A stretch of 64,000 nucleotides of DNA, taken from Portunus trituberculatus. Its lineage: Eukaryota > Arthropoda > Malacostraca > Decapoda > Portunidae. Below the pieces are notes generated by a model. That model saw nothing but the letters and a program-made list of their open reading frames with translations. It ran no database searches and had not been told where the DNA came from. Positions 22,242-36,900 of the stretch are shown piece by piece. Within the stretch, counting starts at the first letter, position 1. Every line of letters starts with the position of its first letter. The translations under genes and the position numbers were made by a program. Location: positions 38,106,673-38,170,672 of the forward strand of contig NC_059301.1 in NCBI RefSeq assembly GCF_017591435.1, in the 5' to 3' direction.

Positions 22242-22785
22242 AATACAATTAGATGTATATGAGGCTCCTAGTCCCCTCCTGTCAATATGTTGGTCCTGAA
22301 AAAGGCTTTTCTTCCGACATCCAGCTCTCACTTTTTCTGGTTGTGATGTGTTCTTGAAGTTGCATGTTGTGCAGTGCATAGTTATGGTGTTCTCATACAC
22401 ATCAGGCTAAAAACTGTAGTCAAAGGCAGGATCTGGGCATGAATAACAAGAGGAAAGAAGATTTTTCAGCCTCCTTTTCGTCAGCATAACAAGCTTGTCG
22501 TCATTTTCCACATCTTCATTTCCTTTCTCAATATTTTGTAGAAGGGCTTCTCTAATTGTGAGTAATGAGGCCTTTTCTTCTTCATTTCCTTGTCTTTGTT
22601 CTGCTGAGATGTGGTGGGCTGTGGTGTGGCGGTGGTGAGGGTGGTGGTGGTGGTGATGGGTGACGCGAGAATGTGTACTGGAGCATCTGAGGTGTCAGGT
22701 TCAACACGCTCTTTATTCTTTGCACTTCCATAATCATATTCCAGGCGTCCTTCCTCTGCTTATTCCTCTTAGACACCCGTACCAT
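22242..22785 (-). pseudogene. Unrecognised broken reading frame
   Basis: The minus strand from the ATG at 22785 reads MVRVSKRNKQRKDAWNMIM, then VQRIKSVLNLTPQMLQ, a proline-rich stretch and, after a frame change near 22610, REALLQNIEKGNED, VMLTKRRLKNLLSSC and SCPDPAFDYSF with a stop. Past the stop lies HCTTCNFKNTSQPEKVRAG (about 22370-22300). The Cys pairs suggest a possible zinc-binding module. I do not recognise the protein; it may be an unknown transposon or a retired host gene. Coding character is suggested by composition only. Confidence 0.35.
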
Positions 22786-24480
22786 GGTTGGCAGTAGGTG
22801 GAAAACAAGATGCAGTTAATAAATTACATGCTGTTTAGCAGTGAAGGGAGGGTAGTGAGACGCAGCAACAACCTCATTCTCTGATAGCTTTCACTCTACT
22901 GAGTCTCGCTGGTGCCTTGGTTGACGCCACTCATAAACTTTCAGTGTTGCCGTATCTTGTCCACCAAAAATGTTAAGATTTTTGCCTTTTTTTCGTAGTT
23001 ATTGAGGAAAAAAACTGATTCTGTTCATGCAAACAAATCCACGTGGTTGAGTACAGGACCTTTAAATAGCATTTAAATGGAAACCAGTGCACATTTCGCC
23101 ACAAAACTTTGTGAAATAATAGCTAACGTTTATGTATCATCGCTAGAACGATGATAGTGGTTGTTGAATAGTTTATAGGAGCTGCATCAAGTGGCGTGAT
23201 ATTCTTGTGTATATTTATGTACTCATTATTTCATTTAGTTTATGTATTCCATTATATTTGTATTATTCCTGTACTTGGATCATGTATTGTATATTCTATT
23301 GTATTTTATATTGTATCTTTACTGGAACTATTCGCATCTGCGCATATCGATGTTCACTTGTTTGGGTGAGCGGTTTGGGTAGGTGGCTGTCCTGTCCTCG
23401 GCCGGCACTCTGGTCCGTGACTGTGAGGGGTGAGGTGGATTGTGCCCGATAATGCAGGTATTTGTCACACTGCTGTATATATTTTGGTGATTTCTGATTA
23501 TAGTGAGATGGGTTAATGTGTATATAACATGGCCTCATTCTTTGGGTGTTATAATGAGGGATTTCTGGATCATTATTGTTGACTTGGTATTGGTGTTACA
23601 GCGGCCGAGGTGGTGATAGCGGGTTGGGACTAGACTCCTGCCCAGGGGGCATTTTGGTACCTATTTCACACTAGAAAGCCTGGAGCATTACTATGTGAGT
23701 TTGATTTTATTAGTCTGTCTGGATATTGATAGGTATTGTATCTGGGTACAATATATTACCATGTACATTGCCATGTTTATTATTGAGAAATTTATCTATT
23801 TTTATTTTCATGTATGTCAATGGATTAATCTGTGGATTCGTAAGGGGCAAGGCCTGATTTTGCGCCGAGTATTGATTTGTAATATGTTCACAGGTTGAAA
23901 TAAATTATTACAGCAGTCCATGAGCTTTGGTGTGAGATACTGCTGTAAGTCCTTCTGAGAACGTTTGTGAAATTGGAGCAATTCTAGAAGCTTTTTGAAG
24001 CCATTTGCAAAGGTAAATTACTTAGTAATTGGAATGAATATCTTCTCAGTCTTCTGATTCTTGTAATTTATTTGAAATTCTTACTTCTTACTTCTTTAGT
24101 AACCATTTGGTCTTGTGCATTTTCATTATTAATTTTATTGACGATATTTTGATGATCAAAAATATTTCTAAAATTATTACAATTGTAAAACACACAAAAT
24201 ATTAGCAAAAGAAACTCATTTTGTTGTGTATGTTTCTCTTTAATTAAATCTGACATCCTTTGATATTAATTCATTACACATTAGTAGACCAATTCAGAAA
24301 AATGAGCTTTCACCTAATCTTTTCAATTAAATAGAAAACGTTTATTTTATTCTAAATTTCTAGGTTGTGGCTTATTACCACAGAAAACAGTATTCAGTGA
24401 CATACAGTAATCACCAAGGAAACTTAATACGCCGTATTATATCAATTTGGTATCATCAATATCTTATATCGAATATATCA
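22786..24480. other. No gene recognised; possible unassigned repeat
   Basis: No convincing frame. A block at 23162-23914 begins TGTTGAATAG and ends ATTACAGCA with an AATAAA signal near 23898, which is LTR-like, but it has no partner and no flanking duplication. The rest is AT-rich. Confidence 0.4.
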
Positions 24481-24489
24481 CTAAGTAGT

Positions 24490-24602
24490 AAATTCCTTTT
24501 AGGTATCGGAAGTATCGGCATAAAATAAGCCGATACCGATACCCAAAAAATGGGCCGATACTGCCGATTCCGATACCGATGCATCGGTACATCTCTACTA
24601 GA
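24490..24602. mobile_element. hAT-like terminal sequence with iterated CGATACC
   Basis: The segment contains repeated GCCGATAC/CGATACCGAT units and ends with GATGCATCGGTACATCTCTA. Read from the other side it starts TAGAGATGTACCGATGCATC, a terminal pattern seen in hAT-type elements of several animals. I could not find the partner end, so the extent is unknown. A related but diverged segment lies at 49536-49690. Confidence 0.4.
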
Positions 24603-24639
24603 CATTGCCAAATTCTTCATCACCGGACAACCTACATGA

Positions 24640-25470
24640 CCTATTAAGACAAGCTCTGCCTGGGCCAGAGTTGCAAACCTGATTTCAACCAGTCTAACTT
24701 TATTAGCCTAAAATTTACCAATTCTGAAGAAATCCTCCATCTGTTGTACCTCATTTGTATCTTCTCCAGCCACCTTCTTTATTACTTTATTCAATGTATT
24801 CTTTTACTTTTTCTCTCTTTTCTTTCTATTTACATTTTCTTATTTTAGACCAAATACACCAACCTATTTATACTTCTCCACAGTATTTCTAACTAGTTTC
24901 TCCTCTTCCTTGATAACTTTAACCACTTCCTGCTTCAAATCTTGTTCATCCTTCTGCTCCTCAATAATCGAAAAATTTTTCAGGCTCCTTCTCCTTATTA
25001 CAAACAGTAATCCATTGATTTTTATGCTCCTCAACACTTTTCATGCTCTCTTTAATTTCGTCCTTAACTTTTTGCACTATTTCCTCCTTTAATTTAACAT
25101 TAGCGTCCTCCACCAAGGTCAATTTAGCTTCCACAGCTGTTAACCTCTCAATAACTTTAACCTGGTTCAACTCTTGCACCTTGATTTCTTCCAACAACCC
25201 TTTCCAATTCAAGAACTCTTCTTCCTTGAAGCCTAATTTTCAACTCACATGATATAATGCCATCATCATTATCATCAAAACCATGAAGTAGGCAGAGCCT
25301 CGGCCAATTGTAAACAAAGCCAGCTGGCACCAAAAACATTTAGAGACGGGACTCCTTTAGTACATCATTTACTGCACTATATTACCTTCTCTCTCTTTTA
25401 TACCACCACTAGGCGATCCAGAATCCACTCTTCCTCCGTCTGTAGTCTCCAGTGTTCACAGAATTGCTAA
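24640..25470 (-). pseudogene. LINE 5' fragment: ORF1 and 5' UTR (copy LG)
   Basis: On the minus strand this is a 5' UTR (about 25470-25300) followed by an ORF1 with HGFDDNDDGI, WKGLLEEIKVQELNQ, VEAKLTLVEDANVKL and a Glu/Lys coiled coil (25212-24961). Farther on (24900-24700) the arrangement parallels ORF1 of copy LH. ORF2 and the 3' end are absent. The 5' end is followed by a SINE fragment. Confidence 0.65.
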
Positions 25471-25567
25471 TGTGTGTAATTCACCTCACTAGCTTGCTGG
25501 TCACCCAGCCAGTCCTCCCCATTACGGAGCAAGCTCAGAGGTCATAGACCGATCTTCGGGTAGAACT
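25471..25567 (-). mobile_element. 3' fragment of tRNA-derived SINE
   Basis: The sequence from TGTGTGTAATTCACC to CGATCTTCGGGTAG parallels the 3' half of the SINE at 25708-25991 (shared GAGCTCAGAG-like and GATCTTCGG blocks). The tRNA-like head is missing. It lies directly before another LINE 3' end. Confidence 0.55.
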
Positions 25568-25680
25568 GTGTGTATTTACCTAATTCTACTTTTACAGGGC
25601 CTGGGCTTTACACTTATGTGGCCCCGTCTCATATCTAAAACTTCCTTTCTTCCGTTCTTATATATGTTCTTATAATTATG
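25568..25680 (-). mobile_element. LINE 3'-terminal fragment (~110 bp)
   Basis: It starts TGTGTGTATTTACCTAATTC and continues with the conserved 3' UTR block ACAGGGCCTGGGCTTTA, then CCGTCTCATATC. The copy is extremely 5'-truncated; it ends where the (TG)n tail of a SINE begins. Confidence 0.75.
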
Positions 25681-25707
25681 TTGTGTGTGTGTGTGTGTGT
25701 GTGTGTT
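25681..25707. repeat. (TG)n, tail of SINE
   Basis: A short TG tract at the 3' end of the minus-strand SINE, reading (AC)n on the SINE strand. Confidence 0.85.
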
Positions 25708-26258
<551 letters not shown>

Positions 26259-26299
26259 TTACCTAATTGTATTTACCTAATTGTAACATACGGAAAAGA

Positions 26300-29200
26300 G
26301 CTATGCTCGTGTTGTCCCGTCTCCATATCTATTAATGTCCAGCTTTTCTTAAAATCATGAATATTCCTTGCGTTGACCACTTCCACGTCTAAACTATTCC
26401 ATGCTTCCACCCTTCTATGAGGAAGCTATATTTTTCACATCTCTCCTATAAGTGGCCATTTTAGTTTTTCCCATGCCCTCTCGACATTCTTCCATTCCAC
26501 ATACACAGATCTTCCCTATCCATTTTTCCATGCCAATCATCACTCTGTATATTGCTATCAGGTCTCCCCTTTCTCTTCTGTTTTCCAGGGTTGGAAGTTG
26601 CATTCTTTTCAGTCTGTCTTCATAAGTCAAATCTCTTAAGTCAGGCACCATTTTGTTGCAGCCCTCTGTACTTTCTCTAGTTTCCTTATGTGTTTCTTTA
26701 AGTTCGAGCCCACTGTATTGTTGCATATTCAAGCCTCGGTCTTATCATTGCAGTAATTATTTTCTTCATCATTTCTTCATCTAGATATCGAACGCCACTC
26801 TTATGTTCCTCAATAAGTTCAATACTTCTCCAATTATTTTGTTTATATGTCTCTCTGGCGATAGGTCATTGGTAATTGTCACCCCAAGGTCTTTTTCTTC
26901 ATGACTGGTTTTATGTCTTCATTTCCTATCTTGTACATACTCCTGATTCTTCTTTCACTCTTGCCAAACTCTATTTTCTTGCATTTTGTCGTGTTGAACT
27001 CCATTTGCCATGTACAGCTCCATTTCCATATTCTGTCCAAGTCTTCCTGGAGTAGTTCGCAATCTTTGTCACATCTCACTTTTCTTAACAATTTTGCATC
27101 GTCTGCAAATAGGCTCACATAACTGGACACCCCATCCACCATGTCATTTATGTAGACTGCGAACATTACTGGTGCCAACACTGATCCCTGTGGAACTCCA
27201 CTCTCCACCAATCCCCATTCTGATGGTCTGTCCTTAATTATTGTTCTCATTTCTCTTCCTACCAAAAGTCTTCCATCCATTTTAGTAAACTGCCATGCAC
27301 TCCTCCTACCATTTCAAGTTTCCAGATCAGTCTCTGGTGTGGTACCTTATCAAAGGCCTTTTTTAAATCCAGATATATTCCATCAGCCCAACCATCTCTT
27401 TCCTGTATTACATCTATCACCCTCGAATAGTAACATATCAGGTTTGTCGTGCATGAACGCCCTTTCCTAAAACCAAATTGACACTCACAAAGTATGTCAT
27501 TTTTCTCCAAGAAGTCTGTCCATCTAGTCTTCACCACCCTCTCACACATCTTAGCTACCACACTTGTAAGTGACACTGGTCTATAGTTCAATGGGTCTCT
27601 CTTGTTACCTGATTTATAGATTGGGACAATGTTAGCTCTTTTCCAGTCTTGGGGCACTACACCTTCCCTTAATGAGGCATCAATTACTTCACAAACTTTT
27701 TCTGCCAATTGCTCCTGCATTCTCTTAAAATCCATCCTGATACCCCATCAGGTCCCACAGCTTTTCTCACTTCTAAACTCCCCATCATGTTCTTGATCTC
27801 CTCCACCGTTACTTGAAACTCCTTCATAATCCCTTTCTGTTCCATTACCAGTGGTTTGTCAAAAGCAGTCTCCTTTGTGAATACCTTCCGAAAGCATCCA
27901 TTCATAGCCTCTGCCATTTCCTGGGATCTTCACTGCATACTCCATTTACTTCTAAACTTTCAATACTTTCTCTATTTTTGATGTTGTTGTTCACATGTCT
28001 GTAAAAAGCCTTGGTTGGTCTTTACATTTATCAATTATATCCTTTTCTTGTTTCTTTCTTTCTTCTCTTCTAATCAACACATATTCATTTCTTGCTCTTT
28101 TGTAACTTTCCACTGCTTAATCCGTCTTTTCCTTCTCCACCTCTTCCATGCATCCTCTTTTCTTGTTCTAGCCTTTTCACATCTATCGTTAAACCAGTCC
28201 TGCTTTCCAACTTCTCTATGTTGTCTTATTGGTACAAATTTTTCTCACCTTCTTTGTATATTTTTATAAATTCCTTCCACTTTTCATTTGCTCCTTAGCA
28301 CTCTTGAATTTCATCCAATTTGTCTCTTGAAAGAATTTCTTTAGGTTTCCAAAATCTGTCTTGGCATAATTCCATCTTCCCACTTTATATTCTTCATTTC
28401 TTCTAGATTTCTCTTCGTCTATCACCTTGAACTCCAAAACTGCATGATCACTCTTTGCTAAAGGGCACTCCACCCTCATCTCCTCAATGACCATTGGCTC
28501 TGTACTAAAGACCAAGTCCAGTCTTGACGATGCTCCTCTCCTCCAAACCTAGTATCTTCTTTGACCCACTGAGTTAACACATTTTCCATTGCCAGTGTCA
28601 ATAGTGTATTTCCCCATGTTGTCTCTGATCCTTCCATTGACCAGTCCTCCCAACACACCTCTTTACAATTAAAATCTCCCATCATTATAGTTCGTTCACA
28701 GCCACCCAACATTTCTTCCAGACATGTTCCTGTATCACTTATCATTTCTTCATATTCCTGTACTGACCATGCATTTGTCTTAGGTGGTACGTACACCACT
28801 ATGTAGTGCCTCTTTTTCCTTCATTAGTTTCTGCTCTGATCTTTAGCACTTCTGCCTTTCCCATACCTTTTTCACTTGATCCACCTTTATATCTTTTTAA
28901 CCAGCAACATCACTCCTCCTCCCATCTTACCTACTCTATTTCTTTTCCAAACGTTATATTTCCTTCTCCAACCTTCATCAGGTCTTCTCCCTCTCTCAGT
29001 TTTGTTTCAGTAAGACCCACAATATCTGGGTTCTTGTCCCTCAAGTAATCGTTGAGTTCTAAAATCCCGATATCACTCCATTTATGTTGGAATACATTAC
29101 ATTTCGCTCATATGTAAGTTTCTTTAGTCCTTTCTTGCTGTACTTTTCTGGGTTATGAACCACTTCCTCAGTCTCATATCCAAGATTCTCCAGAAAAACT
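26300..29200 (-). pseudogene. LINE ORF2: endonuclease + reverse transcriptase (LH)
   Basis: Endonuclease (about 29150-28264) with VYVPPKTNAWSVQEY, MMGDFNCKEVCWEDW and AKSDHAVLEFKV; linker with VRKAVGPDGVSGWILRECR (27917-27684); RT (27735-27259 and 27280-26879) with NYRPVSLTSVVAK, DLKKAFDKVPHQRLIW, GVPQGSVLAPVM and FADD; C-terminal part (26732-26415) with RRERGDLIAIYRVMIGM. There are at least five frameshifts. The opening segment contains LENLGYETEEVVHNPEKY in the -1 frame relative to ORF1. Ends are approximate. Confidence 0.85.
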
Positions 29201-30053
29201 CTTTCTTCTCCTCTTCTGTCCTCTCTTCATTTTTTTCAAAGCCTCCTTTCTCAACTCATTTAACATTTCTCTTTCCTTTTCACCGAGATCTCTTCTCAAC
29301 CAAATCTTCCTTGTTGTTTCCTGCTGGGCTAGCCTCCATGACTTCTCCACCAATTCATCTACATCCTTTTGTGACTTAAGTTTGATTCTTATTGGCCTCA
29401 TACCTTCTCTTGTGAACTTTCCAATTCTATGGAAGTCCTCTATTTCTTGTACTAGGTCTTTTCCTCCTCCTGCACCACATTAATGATATTATTTATCACC
29501 TTTTTATGTTTTCTCTCTCTCCATTTTACTCGGTGTCTTATCCTCCTCCACACCAAATATCACCACACATCTCTTTTTGTCTACAGTTTCCCTCACCAAT
29601 GTCTCATTTGACTTAATAACCTTCACCACTTTCTCAGCTATCTTCTCTTCTATGATCTGTTGATCTATAATTTCAGCAAGGCCCAAAGTTTTCTCCCTGA
29701 CTCTTTGATTTCCTTTTCCAGACTTGCAACTTTGTAATTTACCTCCTTTCTTTCCACTTCCTGACTTTTTTTCCATTCAGCCTGCTTCTCCATCACTTTT
29801 CCTAGAGATTCTCCACATTTTTCGCAATTCACTTTAATTAGCTTAACTTCCTCTTTCAATGCTGCATTTTCCTTCTTCATATCGGCACAGTCTTTCTTTA
29901 CATTGTCATAACTCGTTTCCAGGCCCTCATACTTTTCAAACAGTTTTCAATTTTACCTTCTAACTCCAGAATTTTCTTCACATAAGCGCTCTTCTCCATT
30001 ATTCCTTGAAACCCTGTGAAGTCTGATTCCTCTTTCGAGTTCACGGCCGCCAT
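29150..30053 (-). pseudogene. LINE ORF1 protein, coiled-coil (LH)
   Basis: It starts at the ATG at 30053 with MAAVNSKEESDFTGFQG, then a coiled coil with VKKILELEGKIENC, a second coil (29880-29665) with ENAALKEEVKLIKVNCEKC, and a C-terminal region with RPIRIKLKSQKDVDEL and EKKEFFWRIL. The C-terminal FFWRIL block is shared with copies LC and LK. Frameshifts are present. RNA binding is inferred from the family. Confidence 0.75.
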
Positions 30054-30279
30054 GTTGCGCAGACGTAAACAAACCAGCTGATGGCTCAAACGCAGGCTAC
30101 AGTTTATATTTACCTTCACTGGACATTATTTTGCTAATCAACAGTTAACATGACTATATGGAGACGGGACAAACATTACCAGCTCCTTTCCCACCTTGGT
30201 TACTCTTAGGCAATGGTAACTGTAGAATTATAGATGATTGCTCTAGAGCTCAGCGACCACCTCCGCCATCGACGATGTC

Positions 30280-32952
<2,673 letters not shown>

Positions 32953-33002
<50 letters not shown>

Positions 33003-33028
33003 TGTGTGTGTTGTGTGTGTGTGTGTGT
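32953..33028. repeat. (TG)n tract with interruptions
   Basis: TG repeats with TTTTTG and GTTG interruptions. It joins the truncated LINE LI to the 3' end of the second SINE copy. Confidence 0.9.
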
Positions 33029-33284
33029 AATTCACTGTTTGATCTGCTGCAGTCTCTCAGACAGCCAGACTTTACCATACAGAACACTCAGAGCTCATTA
33101 TTTCCGATCTTATAGGTCTGAGACCAGGCACACACACACACACAACAAGGTCACAACTCCTCGATTTACATCCACTACCTACTCACTGCTAGGTGAACAC
33201 TACGTGACTTAGACACACCAAATATCTCCACTTGAACCCCGGTCCTCTCTTTAGCCAGTGCTCTAACCACTGAGCTACCGGGCC

Positions 33285-33286
<2 letters not shown>
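33029..33286 (-). mobile_element. tRNA-derived SINE, diverged second copy
   Basis: It matches the SINE at 25708-25991 from AATTCACTGTTTGATC to CTCTAACCACTGAGCTACCG. It carries small deletions, including part of the anticodon arm and of the segment before box B. The tRNA-like head points to the right; the (AC)n tail is at its left end on the plus strand. Confidence 0.85.

Positions 33287-33367
<81 letters not shown>
33287..33367. repeat. (TG)n microsatellite
   Basis: About 81 bp of TG between the SINE head and the 3' end of LINE LJ, the same arrangement as at 25992-26257. Confidence 0.95.
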
Positions 33368-33369
<2 letters not shown>

Positions 33370-33883
33370 TTTACCTAGTTGTAGTTTTACAGGGCCTCTT
33401 TATGCTCTGTCTTCTCCATATCTACACTTATCCAATTTTTCTTTAAAACTATGCACACTCATTGCTGACACCCATTCTTCACTAAAACTGTTCCAAGTCT
33501 CAACACATCTTTGCAAGGAAACTATATTTTTTAACATCTCTCAGACATCTTCCCTTCCTCAGTTTTTTACTATGCGATCTTGTGCTTTGAATGTCATATT
33601 CTTCTCTCAGGATCAGTTTCTCATTATCCACTTAATCCATTCCATTGATCAATTTATAAATTTGTATCAGATCCCCTCTCTCCCTTCTCTGTTCCAGGGT
33701 TGGTAGATCCATAGCCTTTCTCTCCTCATATGTCATCCCTTCAAACTCTGGAACCATTCTTGTAGCCATTTTTGGTAGTCTCTCCAGCTTCCTTATGTTT
33801 CTTTTTATGGGGGGTCCACACAACTCCTGCATATTCCAATCTGGGTCTTATTATAGTACTTATCAATTTCTTCATCATTTTTC

Positions 33884-33884
<1 letters not shown>
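33368..33884 (-). mobile_element. CR1/L2-like LINE 3' fragment (copy LJ)
   Basis: The 3' end (TTTTACCTAGTTGTAG on the plus strand) and about 500 bp of the ORF2 C-terminal region, including GMTYEERKAMDLPTLEQ and RRERGDLIQIYKLINGMD (33832-33632). It is close to LC/LD but has small deletions. It is truncated where a (TA)n tract begins. Confidence 0.82.

Positions 33885-33956
<72 letters not shown>
33885..33956. repeat. (TA)n microsatellite
   Basis: 72 bp of AT repeats. The next 14 bp (CCTTGCAACCTTCC, 33957-33970) closely match LINE ORF1 sequence (9763-9776), which in copy LC also follows a short TATATA run (9750-9762). The tract therefore probably expanded from LINE-internal TA sequence. Confidence 0.9.
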
Positions 33957-33958
<2 letters not shown>

Positions 33959-34021
33959 TTGCAACCTTCCGTGTGTGTGTGTATTTACCTATTTACCTAT
34001 TTGTGTATTACAGGGCCCGAA

Positions 34022-36900
34022 CTAAGCTCTCTGTGACCTGTCTCCTTGTCCATTCCTGTCATATCTCTCTTTCATCTGATTGACACACACGTCAACGACA
34101 TCACTGCTCAGTTTATTCCACTTATCAATGCTACGATGCGGGAAACTGTATTTTCTCACGTCATTTAGACAGATGTCCTTTATTAGCTTTTTTCCATGTC
34201 CTCGGAGATGATTACTTGTGGTCACCTTTATCAACTCTCTATCCAGTATGTCAATCTTGTTCACCAATTTATACATAGTTATCATGTCTCCTCTTGTTCT
34301 TCTCTCTTCTAATGTGGTCAGCCCCAGCTTCCTCAGTCTTTCCTCATAGTCTAACTCCTGAGTCCTGGTACCATCCTTGTTGCCAGCCTCTGTACCCTTT
34401 CCACCTTCTTCACATTTTTCTTCATATGCGGTGACCAGACACATGCTGCATATTCTAACTGGGGTCTTATTAAGGTACATAATATCTTCTTCATCATTCC
34501 TTCATCTAGGTAGTGGAATGCAAGGCCAATATTTTGAAGCATGTTGTATGTTTTCCAAAAAATCTTGTTAATGTGTTTCTCCGGTGACAAAGTGTTTTGC
34601 AGTTACTCCTAAGTCTTTCTCCTCATTGGTCTCTTTAATTTTCTCATCACCCAGCCTGTAATCCCTGTTTGGTCTGTATCTACTTCTTCCCATTTTCATA
34701 ACATGGGTCTTGTCTATATTAAATTCCATCTGCCACTCCTTACTCCACTCATATATTTTATCAAGATCTTCCTGTAACTTGTTACAATCTTCCACATTCT
34801 TTACTCTCCTCATAATTTTAGTATCGTCCGCAAACATGTTCATGTAACTGTCAATTCCTACTGGCATATCATTAACATAAATCAAAAACATGATGGGACC
34901 CAGCACTGACCCTTGTGGAACTCCACTGGTTGCCTTCTTCCACTCGGACTTCCTTCCTCTTACCACTGTTCTCATTTCTCTTCCCATTAAGTAATTTTCC
35001 ATCCATTTTGCTAGTTTATCATTTACTCCTCCAATCTTCTTTAGTTTCCAAATCAGTCTATTGTGTGGTACTTTATCAAAGGCCTTTCTCAAGTCCAGGT
35101 AGATAGCATCCACCCATCCCTCTCTATGTTGTAGTATGTCAGTCACTCTTGAATAAAAACATAATAAATTGGATACACACGATCTTCCTTTTCTGAAACC
35201 AAACTGCCTTTCACTCAGAATGTTTTCACTTTCTAGATACTCAGCTTTAATTACTTCTTCACATACCTTGCACAATATACTAGTCAACGATACTGGTCTA
35301 TAATTTAGCGGTTCCATTCTACTACCATTCTTATATATAGGCACAATGTCAGCTCTTTTCCACTCTTTCAGGACTAATCCTGTTCGTATGGAGGTTTCCA
35401 CAATATCAAATACGGGGTTCAACAATTGATCCTTACATTAATTTAGCAACCTCCCAGATATGCCATCAGGCCCCATTGATTTATTAATATCCAGATTGCT
35501 TATAATTTTCCTTACATCTTCCTTAGTAACCATGATGTCCTGCATTTGCTTTATTTCCGTAGGCCTTCCTCCCATAAAATGCTCCTCCTTTGTAAACACT
35601 TTGCAAAAGTTGTCGTTCAAAATTTCAGCTATATCTCCAGCATCCTCATATACTTCTTCCCGTTTTTACCTTTTCTATTGCCTCCCTTTTATTTAGTTTT
35701 CCATTTATGAATTTGTAAAACATTTTTGGGTCACTATCACAGTTTTCCACCACCCTCTGTTCATATTCCTTCTGTGCTGTTCTCCTTACTTCAACATATC
35801 TATTCCTTGCTGTTTTGTAGACTTCTCTTGATAATACATCACTGTTTTTCTTAAGTTTCTTCCATGCCTTTTCTTTGTTCTTTTTGCTTCTTCACAATTT
35901 CTATTAAACCACTGTTTATTATTTAAAGTCCTCTTTCTGTGATATGGCACAAACTTTTCACAGCAGAGTTATACAAATCCATAAATTTATCGTATTTCAA
36001 TTGCATATCCCTTTCCTGGTATACCACGGACCAGTCAATTTCATTAAAGAACTCCCTTATATGGTTATAATTTGCCCTAGTATAATTTAATTTTTCCTCC
36101 CTCGTTCCACAATCTTATTCGTGCTTAATTCCATATCCAGCTCAAAGCTTAGGACATCATGATCGCTTTTCCCAAGGGACATTCATGTTCAATTTCCTCT
36201 TTTAGAGATTCCCTGGTAAATACCAAATCCAACCTTGCTGCAACATCTTGTCCCCTGCACCTTGTTGGTGATCTCACCCACTGTGTCATCAAGTTATTTG
36301 TTGCTACCTTTAACAATTCTTCTGCCCACTCACCACCGTTCACCACTGTAGTCTTCCCACACTATTTCTTTGCAATTAAAGTCTCCAACTATCATCACTC
36401 TATCCTTTCTGATGAGTTCTTGCTTCATTCTGTCTAGAGTATTTCTCATCACCATTTGGTACTGTTCATATTCCCAAGCACTGGTTCTGGGTGGTATGTA
36501 TACTGTTATAATATTAATGTCCCTCTTGCCATCTGTTATAAGCATACTTATCACTTCCTCATTTCTCTTACTATAGTTCACCTCCTTCACTATCAGATCT
36601 TCCTTAGTAAGAACCATTATACCACCACCTCCTTTATTTTTCTATCATTTCTCCATACTTTGTAGTGTTTTACAACAAACCAGTCTAGCTTTATTTCGGC
36701 CTTAGCTTTGTTTCCACTACACACATTATGTCCAGTTCATTATTTCTTAGGTAATCCATACATTCTAGCCTCTTAGACAGAAATCCATCTATGTTCGTGT
36801 AAGTCACTTTTATTCCATTCCTAGTCTCATTCTTCCATGTAATGCCTATTCCGTCTGTTTTATCCACCACTTCTTTAGCCTCCCATTTCTCATCCTCCAA
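34022..36900 (-). pseudogene. LINE ORF2: endonuclease + reverse transcriptase (LK)
   Basis: Endonuclease (36900-36149 in pieces): VTYTNIDGFLSKRL, VVETKLRPK, TVYIPPRTSAWEYEQY, IVGDFNCKEIVWEDY. RT: an uninterrupted 285-codon segment (35425-34568) with NYRPVSLTSILCK, DLRKAFDKVPHNRLIW, GVPQGSVLGPIM and FADD, then thumb. C-terminal part (34590-34351 and 34480-34022) with LEYAACVW and RRTRGDMITMYKLVNK. The frame opens in the -1 frame from ORF1 at TTTTTTTGGAGGATG, without an ATG of its own at that point. Frameshifts at about 34580, 35430-35700 and 36340 break the protein. Confidence 0.88.

Noticed and set aside
23162..23914. A solo LTR (TGTTGAATAG ... ATTACAGCA, AATAAA near its end)
   Set aside because: There is no second copy in the window, no flanking duplication (GTGGT versus GTCCA), no primer-binding site and no retroviral genes; the boundaries are guesswork.
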